DNA of 7,397 bases from Anaerolineaceae bacterium (GTDB lineage Bacteria; Chloroflexota; Anaerolineae; Anaerolineales; Anaerolineaceae): the NCBI GenBank assembly GCA_003446605.1, contig DMDF01000090.1, positions 1-7,397 of the forward strand, in the 5' to 3' direction. A program made the position numbers and the translations under genes. Every line of letters starts with the position of its first letter. Within the stretch, counting starts at the first letter, position 1. Shown here in pieces: positions 1 through 5,747 of this stretch. The notes under the pieces were generated by a model. It had not been told where the DNA came from, made no database searches, and saw only the letters and a list, made by a program, of their open reading frames with translations.

Positions 1-157
1 ACATACCGCTGAAGGTATTGTACTGGCGGTTGGATGCTACCAGTTCTGCGCTGTCGAAATGATCGGCGATCACCTTGGCTCGGCTGACGTCGCCGGGCAG
101 AAAGACGGTCTCGCCAATGTCAGCGGGGGATAATTGAATGTGGTGTTGTTTTTCCAT
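1..157 (-). CDS. Nucleoside phosphorylase paralog, N-terminal part only
   Basis: The first 52 codons are visible; the gene continues beyond the window edge. The product should be a cytosolic enzyme of nucleoside salvage that splits a nucleoside with phosphate into base and ribose-1-phosphate. The start reads MEKQHHIQLSPADIG and is followed by FLPGDVSRAKVIADHF, the N-terminal signature of the PNP/UDP phosphorylase family. Gly22 and Arg26 match the phosphate-binding Gly and Arg of Escherichia coli uridine phosphorylase, and the Arg in SNRQYNTFSG matches the Arg that reaches into the neighbouring subunit's active site. The family's usual VPGDP is LPGDV here. A GGAG ribosome binding site sits 7 bases before the ATG. 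It lies 23 bp downstream of a full-length paralog on the same strand, so the two are probably one operon derived from a tandem duplication. Whether it prefers purines or pyrimidines cannot be read from this fragment. Confidence 0.85.
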   Translation of the reverse strand, partial: MEKQHHIQLSPADIGETVFLPGDVSRAKVIADHFDSAELVASNRQYNTFSGM

Positions 158-180
158 GTTCTACTCCATCTACCTTTAAC

Positions 181-936
181 CTAATCCAGACCTTGCTCAT
201 GCAGGATCTTGGCTGTTTCAATGCTGACTCTTACCAGGTTGTTCTGGTGTTTTTCCAGCTCGGGGTCATCTTCGCCTTCGCCAAAAATGGGGTCGCTGCT
301 TAATAAAATAGCTCCGGCGCGCACGCCTTGCATGCTGGCGATCATTAGCATGGTGGCGGCTTCATTCTCGACCGCCAGCACACCCAGACCCACCCATGGC
401 TGCAGGCGGGTTTTGTAATCTCCGAACGCCCAAGGGGATTCGAGGTAGAAGGCATCATGCGTACGCACCAGCCCGAGATGGTAGGTTAAACCCAGCCGCT
501 GGCAGGCTTCGATCGAAGCGCGTACGATATAATGGCTGGCGATGGCGGGGTAATCGATGGAGATGAATTCTTCGGTGGCACGTTCACCGCGCACCGCTCC
601 GGTTACAAGGATGATATCGCCCGCTTTCATGAATGGCTGGATCGCCCCACAGGTTCCCATGCGGATGATATTCTTCGCTCCAATGCGGATAAGCTCCTCT
701 GTTCCAATGGCGGTGGGGGAGGGTCCCAGCCCACAGCTGGTGCAGCTGATCGGCACGCCATCTTTCTTGCCGGTATAGGTCAGGTACTCACGTTTATGGG
801 CTACTTTCTTTGCTTCGTCCATATGACTGGCGAACACTTCCACCCGTCCGGGATCACCGGGAACCAGGACGGTCGTAGCAGTATCGCCGGGCAGCATGTC
901 AATATGATGCTGGCGATGTGGGGCTTCTTGATTCAT
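181..936 (-). CDS. Nucleoside phosphorylase, uridine phosphorylase-like (PNP/UDP family), 251 aa
   Basis: A complete cytosolic phosphorylase of the PNP/UDP family (usual length about 235-260 aa), acting in nucleoside salvage. Visible motifs are VPGDPGRVE (residues 25-33), KREY with Arg49, SCGLGPSPTAIGTEEL (67-82), RMGTCGAIQP (92-101) and VENEAATML (189-197). Arg31, Arg49, Arg92 and Thr95 correspond to the phosphate site of E. coli Udp, and Glu190/Glu192 to the ribose site. Specificity is ambiguous. The Gln-x-Arg pair that Udp uses to hold the uracil ring is absent from FYLESPWAFGDY (163-174), while SSDP places Asp215 where purine phosphorylases carry their catalytic Asp. The ATG at 936 is chosen because AGGAG precedes it by 7 bases. 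A longer frame from GTG at 987 would start inside the promoter and adds an isoleucine-rich, non-conserved stretch. It is the first gene of a probable two-gene operon. Confidence 0.93.
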   Translation of the reverse strand: MNQEAPHRQHHIDMLPGDTATTVLVPGDPGRVEVFASHMDEAKKVAHKREYLTYTGKKDGVPISCTSCGLGPSPTAIGTEELIRIGAKNIIRMGTCGAIQPFMKAGDIILVTGAVRGERATEEFISIDYPAIASHYIVRASIEACQRLGLTYHLGLVRTHDAFYLESPWAFGDYKTRLQPWVGLGVLAVENEAATMLMIASMQGVRAGAILLSSDPIFGEGEDDPELEKHQNNLVRVSIETAKILHEQGLD

Positions 937-967
937 ATTCTTTCTCCTGATAATGATAATTAACCCA

Positions 968-997
968 ATTCTACTGGTATTAACCACAGTATGTCAA
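968..997 (-). promoter_or_regulatory. Sigma-70-type promoter for the nucleoside phosphorylase pair
   Basis: On the minus strand, TTGACA (992-997, a perfect -35) and TAGAAT (968-973, one mismatch from the -10 consensus) are separated by 18 bp. Transcription would start near position 961, giving a leader of about 25 bases that contains the AGGAG ribosome binding site of the gene starting at 936. This also argues against the longer reading of that gene. Confidence 0.7.
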
Positions 998-1108
998 CAA
1001 CACCATGCTCGTCTATGGATGAAAAACAAGGGAAAAAGATTTGTCTAGAAAGGAACTACGCATAGCTGATATAAAGAGAGTGGTTGAACAAGAACGTATT
1101 AAATATGG

Positions 1109-4006
1109 TCAGGAAAGTCTGGTTTTGTTCAAAATGCCTTCGATCTGTGTGGCTAATCCAGCCAGCCCTTTTTGTGTTGCGGTCGTGTACGCTTGCTCCA
1201 GCAGTGCGATCTGTTTGGCTTTATCTCCCAGCTTGGCGTGAATAAAACCCTGGTTGATCCAGGCGTTGCACAATCCGTTGATGTTGCCTACCTGCTGGAA
1301 GATACGTTCTGTCTCGCGCAGCACATCTAGCGCTTGCTTGAGATCTCCCTGCTGTTTGATGAGCAGCGCTTGATTGCCCAGTGCGAACCCCAGCCCTTCC
1401 AGGTCACCGATCTGGCGGTAGAGATTTTCCTCTTCCTTGTTCAGTTCAAGCGCTTTCCGGAAATCCTTTTTGTATTGCTGGATGGCGCCCTGGTTTCCCA
1501 AGCAGATCGCCAGACTCTGCAGATTCCCGATCTGGCGGCATAGGCGTTCCTGTTCTTTCAGTAGTAGTAAAGCATCCTCGAATTCGCGCCTTGCCAGGTG
1601 GATCAGACCCTGGTTGCCAAGGCACTTTTGTAGGCTATCGCTATCTTCGAGACGGCGGCAAAGCTGCTCTTCCTCCCGCATAAGTTGCATGGCTGCATCC
1701 AGCTCCCCGCGCGCTTTGAGGATCAATGCCTGATTCCCGAGCGACAATGTGAGCGCACTTTCGTCCTTTTCCTGACGGCAAATCCGTTCATGTTCCTTGA
1801 AGAGCGCCATGGCTTTATCCAGCTGCCCCCAATTTTTCAAGATCAATCCCTGGTTGATGAGCGAGGCAGCCAGGTCGCGCGTAAAGCCCATCTGCTGCGC
1901 GATGTGTTCCACCTGTTGATGGAGCTGCAGTGCGGTTTCAAGATCACCCGCTTCCTGGTACAGCAGCGCTAGCCAGTTGGCGAGGTACAAGTCATATCCC
2001 AACGGATCATCAGCAATCGCCCGGTAAGCATCCACCCGTCTGAGGTCGCTGTTGGCTTCAATGGTAGCCCAGTAGGTTTTCAGGTCAAAGCGGTCGTGCT
2101 CCCATAATGCCTGAAAGAAATCCACATCCGACAAGAGGTCATATAGTTCCTGCCAATTTTGTGCTTTTGCCAACTGCCAGGGGAGCTCATCTAATTTTCG
2201 AGTGGTGAAACCACTTCTTTTAGTAAAATAATTTGCCAGATGTTGGTGGTAGTCTCGCATCATTATTTCGGTAGGAAGGTAGCGTTCTTCCACTGCCCGA
2301 CGAATATGATCGTGGAAAAAAGCAAGCAATCCCCCCCGCATGAAAAGCGCAGATTCCAGAGCCAAATACAGCGGTGACCAGATGCGGTGTGGTAGAGGTT
2401 GGGCTTCACTCCCCAGCAGGTCAAGCAGTTCCGCTTCCGTAAGCCCATTCCTGGCAGCCCAAAGATAGCTCAAGGCATCTTTTACCAGATGCGGGCGTTC
2501 GCCTTCGAAATCCGATTCACACCTTGCCAGTACCAGGTCCACCATGGCTGGAATGGAACCAGCCTGTAGGTAGTGCTCAATAACCGTATCTAGTTCTTCG
2601 TGGATGCCAAATTGACGCAGTTCATCCAGCAAAATACGTAATGCCAGCGGGTTGCCGCATTGGGCATTACCTGCGATGCGCTGTACCTGGTCGCGATTCA
2701 ATTGTTTGGAAAATTGCGCTAGATATTCATTGATCAAACGTTCCCGTTCAGGGGTATCTAGAGGCTGCACGCTGAGCGTTTTCCATCCCCTTTTTTGTGC
2801 TTGTTCCATGGATTTTCCAGGCAGGGCGGATGCGATCAACCTTACATTGTTGGGCAGTTTTTCAGGCAGCCAGGTTAATTCCTGCGCACCCTGTTTATCC
2901 TCCAGCTGGTTGAGTGCATCCAGCACCAGCACCAGCTTACCGCGAACACTCGCTTTCTGAAGCCACTGCGGAAATGCAGTGCGCAAGCGATTGTTTTCGT
3001 CGGGGATATCTCCTTCTATCGAGAACCGTACCTGGATTTCTGCCATGATCCTGCGCAGCATGGCTGTCCAGTCACTGGATGTGGCGGATGCACCAATAAA
3101 ATGCAGCAGCACCATTTCATCGGGATGCTGGCTGCGATATTGCATCCCCCAATTAGCCAGCAGTGCTGATTTACCGCTGCCGGAATCTCCTATAACTAAT
3201 AATGGTTGGCTGCCATTGGCAGTGTGCGCATCCAATTGGTTGAAGTATTTCTCCCCACCCACAAAAACCTCGCAACGAGAACGGGCGAAAGCCTCATGCT
3301 GCAAGAATTCTTGCTGTAAGGGGCTGGGCTGTGACCCTTCCGGGTAGAGCTGATCAATGATAGCGCCCAGGTCTTGCAGTACCCATTCTCCCAATTGATG
3401 GGGAGAATGGAAATTTTCCTTGACGGGGAAGGAGGAAGTACGGATGCGTTCTTTCAGATCTTGTAGTTTTTTCTTGCGCGTTACCGCAGCCTGCTGCGCT
3501 GCTTCTTTTCCAAAATGCTCAATTTCATCTTGGCTGGCTTCTTCAAGAAAGTCCTTGCGCTGCTCGGGTGCCAGGTTTTGAATAGAAGCTGGGTCACGGA
3601 AGTAGAACAGGGCATGCCCCGCCATTTCCGGATCGTTTAGCACTCCATGCAAGATCTCCAACTCGGTCACCGAGCGTTCCTGATGCTCTTTCAACCAGGG
3701 TTCGCGCTCGATCAATTGCGGGTCAAGGGTATCCGGGACCCAGCCGTAACGTTCTCCCAGCAAACCGATGAAGTAGGGTTTACAGCGCTGGATTTCCTCC
3801 AAACAGATGGGAAGCACCTGCCCTTCGGCGGATTGTTCGCTGGTGATGCCCCAACGCAGGTCCACTTCACTCCAGGATACGCCACGTTGTTCACATTGTT
3901 TGCGAAGTTGCGGGAAGATAAATTTTACCAGGTGGTCGCGTTCTGCTTGCATGTCGCGAAAGGTGGATGAAATAAAAACGCGGATCTGCCGTGAGCTTGT
4001 TTCCAT
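1109..4006 (-). CDS. DUF4062 - STAND/NACHT-like NTPase - TPR repeat protein, 965 aa
   Basis: A large, presumably cytosolic switch-type protein. Residues 8-91 form a DUF4062 domain: RVFISSTFRDMQAERDHL, then VDLRWGI (48-54), CLEEIQRCKPYFIGLLGERYGW (68-89). A P-loop NTPase follows, with Walker A GDSGSGKS (273-280), a Walker B-like VLVLDALNQLE (359-369, Asp363) and LPNNVRLIASALPG (384-397). A winged-helix-like stretch (about 505-535, WAARNGLTEAELLDLLG) precedes a TPR array at 676-955. Bacterial STAND proteins use the repeats to sense a ligand and the NTPase to oligomerise; many act in phage defence. The same order of domains occurs in eukaryotic NPHP3, and DUF4062 plus NTPase in TEP1 and NWD1. 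DUF4062 has been likened to TIR-type folds (from memory), so it may be the effector or an adaptor. The gene stands alone, with a weak AGGGA site about 9 bases before the ATG. Function is not established; domain calls are secure. Confidence 0.92.
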   Translation of the reverse strand: METSSRQIRVFISSTFRDMQAERDHLVKFIFPQLRKQCEQRGVSWSEVDLRWGITSEQSAEGQVLPICLEEIQRCKPYFIGLLGERYGWVPDTLDPQLIEREPWLKEHQERSVTELEILHGVLNDPEMAGHALFYFRDPASIQNLAPEQRKDFLEEASQDEIEHFGKEAAQQAAVTRKKKLQDLKERIRTSSFPVKENFHSPHQLGEWVLQDLGAIIDQLYPEGSQPSPLQQEFLQHEAFARSRCEVFVGGEKYFNQLDAHTANGSQPLLVIGDSGSGKSALLANWGMQYRSQHPDEMVLLHFIGASATSSDWTAMLRRIMAEIQVRFSIEGDIPDENNRLRTAFPQWLQKASVRGKLVLVLDALNQLEDKQGAQELTWLPEKLPNNVRLIASALPGKSMEQAQKRGWKTLSVQPLDTPERERLINEYLAQFSKQLNRDQVQRIAGNAQCGNPLALRILLDELRQFGIHEELDTVIEHYLQAGSIPAMVDLVLARCESDFEGERPHLVKDALSYLWAARNGLTEAELLDLLGSEAQPLPHRIWSPLYLALESALFMRGGLLAFFHDHIRRAVEERYLPTEIMMRDYHQHLANYFTKRSGFTTRKLDELPWQLAKAQNWQELYDLLSDVDFFQALWEHDRFDLKTYWATIEANSDLRRVDAYRAIADDPLGYDLYLANWLALLYQEAGDLETALQLHQQVEHIAQQMGFTRDLAASLINQGLILKNWGQLDKAMALFKEHERICRQEKDESALTLSLGNQALILKARGELDAAMQLMREEEQLCRRLEDSDSLQKCLGNQGLIHLARREFEDALLLLKEQERLCRQIGNLQSLAICLGNQGAIQQYKKDFRKALELNKEEENLYRQIGDLEGLGFALGNQALLIKQQGDLKQALDVLRETERIFQQVGNINGLCNAWINQGFIHAKLGDKAKQIALLEQAYTTATQKGLAGLATQIEGILNKTRLS
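1142..1981 (-). repeat. Seven-unit, 40-residue TPR array within the DUF4062 protein
   Basis: The block Asn-Gln-Gly/Ala recurs at residues 718, 758, 798, 838, 878 and 918, exactly 40 residues (120 bases) apart. A weaker seventh unit precedes it (the loop Gly at 687, against Gly727, Gly767, Gly887 and Gly927). Each unit reads roughly LGNQ-xLI-x5-G-x-LDxAL-x-L-x3-E-x-LCRQIGD. Classical TPRs are 34 residues; 40-42-residue units occur in kinesin-light-chain-like TPRs. Codons differ between units, so the array is not a recent duplication. Confidence 0.85.
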
Positions 4007-4083
4007 GATGAACTATCCCTAATAGTAATGTTTCCCCAGCATAAATGGAGAGGGTAGAGCTATTCCTGATAAAGGATGAAATC

Positions 4084-4092
4084 ATTATAACA
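4084..4092 (-). promoter_or_regulatory. Extended -10 promoter for the DUF4062 gene
   Basis: The minus strand reads TGTTATAAT: a perfect TATAAT with the TGn extension, which can compensate for a poor -35. No convincing TTGACA-like hexamer is seen 17 bp upstream. Transcription would begin about 70 bases before the ATG at 4006. The placement fits a single-gene unit, because the terminator of the upstream gene lies just beyond at 4160-4192. Confidence 0.5.
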
Positions 4093-4159
4093 ATGATAAT
4101 TCTCTAAGCTAAATAATAAGTCTTGTTTAGATGGAAATTGGGGGGAATGTTTAACGCAT

Positions 4160-4192
4160 AAAAAAAAGAAGACGGAATGATTTCCCATCTTC
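4160..4192 (-). terminator. Rho-independent terminator after the thioredoxin gene
   Basis: In the minus-strand transcript, GAAGATGG pairs with CCGTCTTC (8 bp including one G-U pair) around a 9-base loop and is followed at once by eight U residues. It lies 33 bases past the stop codon at 4225 and separates the redox cluster from the DUF4062 gene. Confidence 0.85.
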
Positions 4193-4224
4193 GTAGCAGT
4201 GAAAATAAGCAAAGGGTGTTGGAA

Positions 4225-4728
4225 TTAAACCTTCTTTTGGAACTTCCTTGTGATGGCAGCCCAGATGGGGCAACGGTCGTAAATACCCAGAAAAGCGATC
4301 ACAGCTCCCAGTACGCCAACATACCAGGTACTGGTGATAATTCCGACGATCAGAAGCAGGATGCCGGCTAACAGACGCAGCGTGCGTTGCATAGAAGTCA
4401 TGGATTGCTTGAATTCGGTTCCTGAAAGGGCGGATTCGAACAAAGCACGGTAGTTCTCTTCATTTTGCACGCCAGTCACACGGGAAAACAACTCTCCGTC
4501 GCGAAAGACAAGCACGGTCGGGATGCCCATGATGTGATAGTGTTTCAATACCTCGGGGGAGTCATCTGCATCAAGCTCGAGGAAAGTGACCCGATCTTTA
4601 TATTCTGCTGCCAGTTTTTCCAGGATGGGTTTTACCACCTGGCAGGGTTTACACCAGGCAGCCCACACATCGATGATGATGGGTTGTTTGGTTTTCTTTA
4701 TATAGTCTTGAAATTCTGTTATGTTCAT
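4225..4728 (-). CDS. Thioredoxin fused to a DUF2892-like membrane tail, 167 aa
   Basis: Residues 1-103 are a thioredoxin domain: IIIDVWAAWCKPC with redox cysteines Cys26 and Cys29 (Lys instead of the usual Gly between them), ELDADDSPEV, and GIPTVLVFRDGE with the cis-proline Pro70. Residues 113-160 add two hydrophobic segments (about 117-131 and 134-150) and DRCPIW (Cys153), a pattern like the small membrane domain DUF2892/YgaP. There is no signal peptide, so the thioredoxin head is probably cytosolic and held at the membrane by its tail, the reverse of usual tethered thioredoxins. It likely reduces or exchanges disulfides on a membrane partner; the DUF2892 protein encoded just upstream is the obvious candidate. 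The ATG at 4728 has no adjacent Shine-Dalgarno site, no ATG, GTG or TTG lies upstream in frame, and a hairpin ends 11 bases before it. A terminator follows the gene. Confidence 0.9.
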   Translation of the reverse strand: MNITEFQDYIKKTKQPIIIDVWAAWCKPCQVVKPILEKLAAEYKDRVTFLELDADDSPEVLKHYHIMGIPTVLVFRDGELFSRVTGVQNEENYRALFESALSGTEFKQSMTSMQRTLRLLAGILLLIVGIITSTWYVGVLGAVIAFLGIYDRCPIWAAITRKFQKKV

Positions 4729-4763
4729 TATAAAAATGTCAGGGTGAATGTTAGTACATTCAC
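4728..4763 (-). CDS. Possible 11-residue leader ORF coupled to the thioredoxin gene
   Basis: AAAGGAG (4770-4776) sits 6 bases before a GTG at 4763. That GTG opens the frame MNVLTFTLTFL, whose TAA stop overlaps the thioredoxin ATG as TAATG. This would give the thioredoxin, which otherwise lacks a ribosome binding site, a route to translation by reinitiation. Translating the leader would also melt the hairpin at 4740-4767. The layout is seen directly; translation is inference, and so short a frame can arise by chance. Confidence 0.3.
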   Translation of the reverse strand: MNVLTFTLTFL

Positions 4764-4767
4764 CCTG
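4740..4767 (-). promoter_or_regulatory. Perfect 12-bp hairpin between the DUF2892 and thioredoxin genes
   Basis: CAGGGTGAATGT and ACATTCACCCTG form a perfect 12-bp stem with a 4-base loop. In the minus-strand transcript it is followed by ACATTTTTATA and then the thioredoxin ATG. The short T tract starting 3 bases after the stem makes it a possible weak terminator or attenuator, lowering thioredoxin expression relative to the upstream genes. It also lies between AAAGGAG and the ATG, so folding would bring the two closer. Its presence is certain; its role is not. Confidence 0.7.
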
Positions 4768-4787
4768 TACTCCTTTGTTGAATCTTA

Positions 4788-4988
4788 TTATTCTTTATAG
4801 GTACTGAATTTGAATAGCGTATACAGCGGGCAGAAAGACGCCAGGGAAGTTAGTAGGAACACCCCTGCCAGTACCAGCAAGACGATACCCCAAGTGCCAC
4901 TCACGATGCCGCCAAAATACAGGTAAGCAAACAAAGCTGCCAGTAGTACGCGGATGATACGGTCAGTATTGGACATATTTCTTCTCAT
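4788..4988 (-). CDS. DUF2892 (YgaP-type) small inner-membrane protein, 66 aa
   Basis: A short membrane protein of the DUF2892 family: MSNTDRIIRVLLAALFAYLY (first membrane helix about 11-27), a GTWG turn, a second helix about 33-50, then SFCPLYTLFKFST with the family's Cys-Pro pair at 53-54. The family often accompanies rhodanese or thioredoxin domains; its biochemical role is not settled. The start at 4988 is preferred over the ATG at 5003 because GGAGG (4997-5001) lies 8 bases before it and overlaps the 5003 codon. The gene lies 38 bp after the lipoprotein gene and 59 bp before the thioredoxin gene, whose C-terminal tail resembles this protein. That points to a functional membrane pair, with the conserved Cys a possible thioredoxin target (inference). 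Confidence 0.9.
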   Translation of the reverse strand: MRRNMSNTDRIIRVLLAALFAYLYFGGIVSGTWGIVLLVLAGVFLLTSLASFCPLYTLFKFSTYKE

Positions 4989-4996
4989 GATTTTTT

Positions 4997-5001
4997 CCTC
5001 C
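4997..5001 (-). promoter_or_regulatory. Ribosome binding site deciding the DUF2892 start
   Basis: GGAGG on the minus strand with 8 bases to the ATG at 4988. The alternative upstream ATG (5001-5003) overlaps this site and has no good site of its own, so the shorter 66-residue protein is favoured. Confidence 0.75.
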
Positions 5002-5026
5002 ATTTGATCTTGTGTCTTATGTTACA

Positions 5027-5455
5027 TTAATTATTCAAAGCGCCCTGAGCAATCCAATCATAGAAAAGCTGGATGGTCGCATCGGGTAATTTGCCACTGG
5101 GGGGCATGATATCCACACCGTCCCCGATCAAGCGTTTGTACAGCTCGCTGCCTTCAGGATCACCAGAGATTACATACTTCATCACGTCCTCATAGTTTTC
5201 CAGAAATACACCGCCTTCACCTTCAACACTGTGTGCGGGTTGGGCAAATTCCACCAGCACCGGCATGATATCCATGCTGAAGCTGACTGTGTCTGCCGCG
5301 GGAGCTGCCTGTTCTTCCATTGTGACATCCGTTGGAGCAGCCATTTCCTGAAGGGTGGGCTGATTCCCTTCTTCCACTGTCGCTGTTGAGGAACAAGCTG
5401 CAAGAGCTATTGTGGCAGCGAAGATCATTGTAAATATAAATACTTTTGGTTTCAT
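5027..5455 (-). CDS. Lipoprotein with a cytochrome c-like domain lacking the haem cysteines, 142 aa
   Basis: An exported lipoprotein: MKPKVFIFTMIFAATIALAAC has a basic start, a hydrophobic core and the lipobox LAAC with lipidated Cys21. A low-complexity Ala/Thr/Glu/Pro linker runs to about residue 55. The rest follows the layout of small c-type cytochrome domains (SF-x-DI-PvL at the start, GDPEGSELYKRL at 98-109, IMPPSGKLP at 116-124, then IQLFYDWIAQGA). Where these carry the haem motif CxxCH, this protein has AQPAH (71-75). The would-be axial His75 and Met117 remain, but both haem-attaching cysteines are alanine, so covalent haem is not expected. It may be a structural or ligand-binding descendant. 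The frame is intact, so it does not look like a pseudogene. It is the first gene of the three-gene redox cluster, with a strong GGAGG site 4 bases before the ATG. Confidence 0.85.
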   Translation of the reverse strand: MKPKVFIFTMIFAATIALAACSSTATVEEGNQPTLQEMAAPTDVTMEEQAAPAADTVSFSMDIMPVLVEFAQPAHSVEGEGGVFLENYEDVMKYVISGDPEGSELYKRLIGDGVDIMPPSGKLPDATIQLFYDWIAQGALNN

Positions 5456-5459
5456 TATT

Positions 5460-5464
5460 CCTCC
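5460..5464 (-). promoter_or_regulatory. Strong ribosome binding site of the lipoprotein gene
   Basis: GGAGG followed by AATA and the ATG at 5455. It fixes the lipoprotein start, which is also supported by the immediate signal peptide. Confidence 0.8.
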
Positions 5465-5486
5465 GTTTTTATAATAATAGCTTGAG

Positions 5487-5523
5487 ATATTATTTATATT
5501 TATATGATAAATATAAATAATAT
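5487..5523. repeat. Perfect 17-bp inverted repeat, 3-bp spacer, AT-only arms
   Basis: The arms ATATTATTTATATTTAT and ATAAATATAAATAATAT are exact reverse complements around a central ATG trinucleotide. Apart from that one G the 37 bp are entirely A/T. It lies 32 bp upstream of the lipoprotein start, where a regulator operator or an AT-rich promoter element would be expected. No T tract or GC-rich stem supports a terminator. Confidence 0.8.
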
Positions 5524-5624
5524 TTAGCTACCTACCTTAGACATGACGGAGTTCTTCTTAAAGACTTTGATCAGATGCTTTGCATAGGAAATAGCCTATC
5601 ATAGTAAGTGCCTTTTCAAAGATA

Positions 5625-5630
5625 TATAAT
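5625..5630 (+). promoter_or_regulatory. Candidate -10 element for the sensor gene
   Basis: A perfect TATAAT about 118 bases before the sensor ATG, but with no recognisable -35 hexamer at the proper distance (TAGTAA at 17 bp). The surroundings are AT-rich, so chance occurrence is possible. Confidence 0.25.
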
Positions 5631-5747
5631 GAGTATAAAAAAGCGGGTTGATAAAATCTTCATCGTGTAGTTTCTTATCACCTTTACTTTGTGTTGATTT
5701 ATTCAGCATATGCTTTTTGAAGTAAGTTTATGGTGGGTGAATACATA

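Larger units (their letters stand above)
5456..5747. other. AT-rich divergent intergenic region
   Basis: Separates the minus-strand lipoprotein cluster from the plus-strand sensor gene. No protein-coding frame in it looks real. It holds the lipoprotein ribosome binding site (5460-5464), a 37-bp perfect inverted repeat (5487-5523) and a TATAAT (5625-5630). No clear -35/-10 pair was found for the lipoprotein cluster; any such promoter probably overlaps the inverted repeat. Confidence 0.7.

Noticed and set aside
532..963. Plus-strand frame of 143 codons opposite the nucleoside phosphorylase gene.
   Set aside because: It is the antisense shadow of a clearly homologous enzyme and shows no recognisable domain.
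937..987. N-terminal extension of the phosphorylase from GTG at 987.
   Set aside because: It would begin inside the TTGACA/TAGAAT promoter, lacks a ribosome binding site and adds no conserved sequence; AGGAG points to the ATG at 936.
1041..1241. Plus-strand frame from TTG at 1041, whose first 25 residues (MSRKELRIADIKRVVEQ...) look protein-like.
   Set aside because: Most of it lies antisense to the end of the DUF4062 gene and turns into Ala/Ser/Cys-rich shadow sequence. A transposase or integrase remnant at 1041-1110 is conceivable but I cannot support it.
5646..5682. Imperfect inverted repeat GGTTGATAA ... TTATCACC with a 20-base loop upstream of the sensor gene.
   Set aside because: Eight pairs with one bulge and a long loop in AT-rich DNA is weak; no T tract or known riboswitch feature accompanies it.
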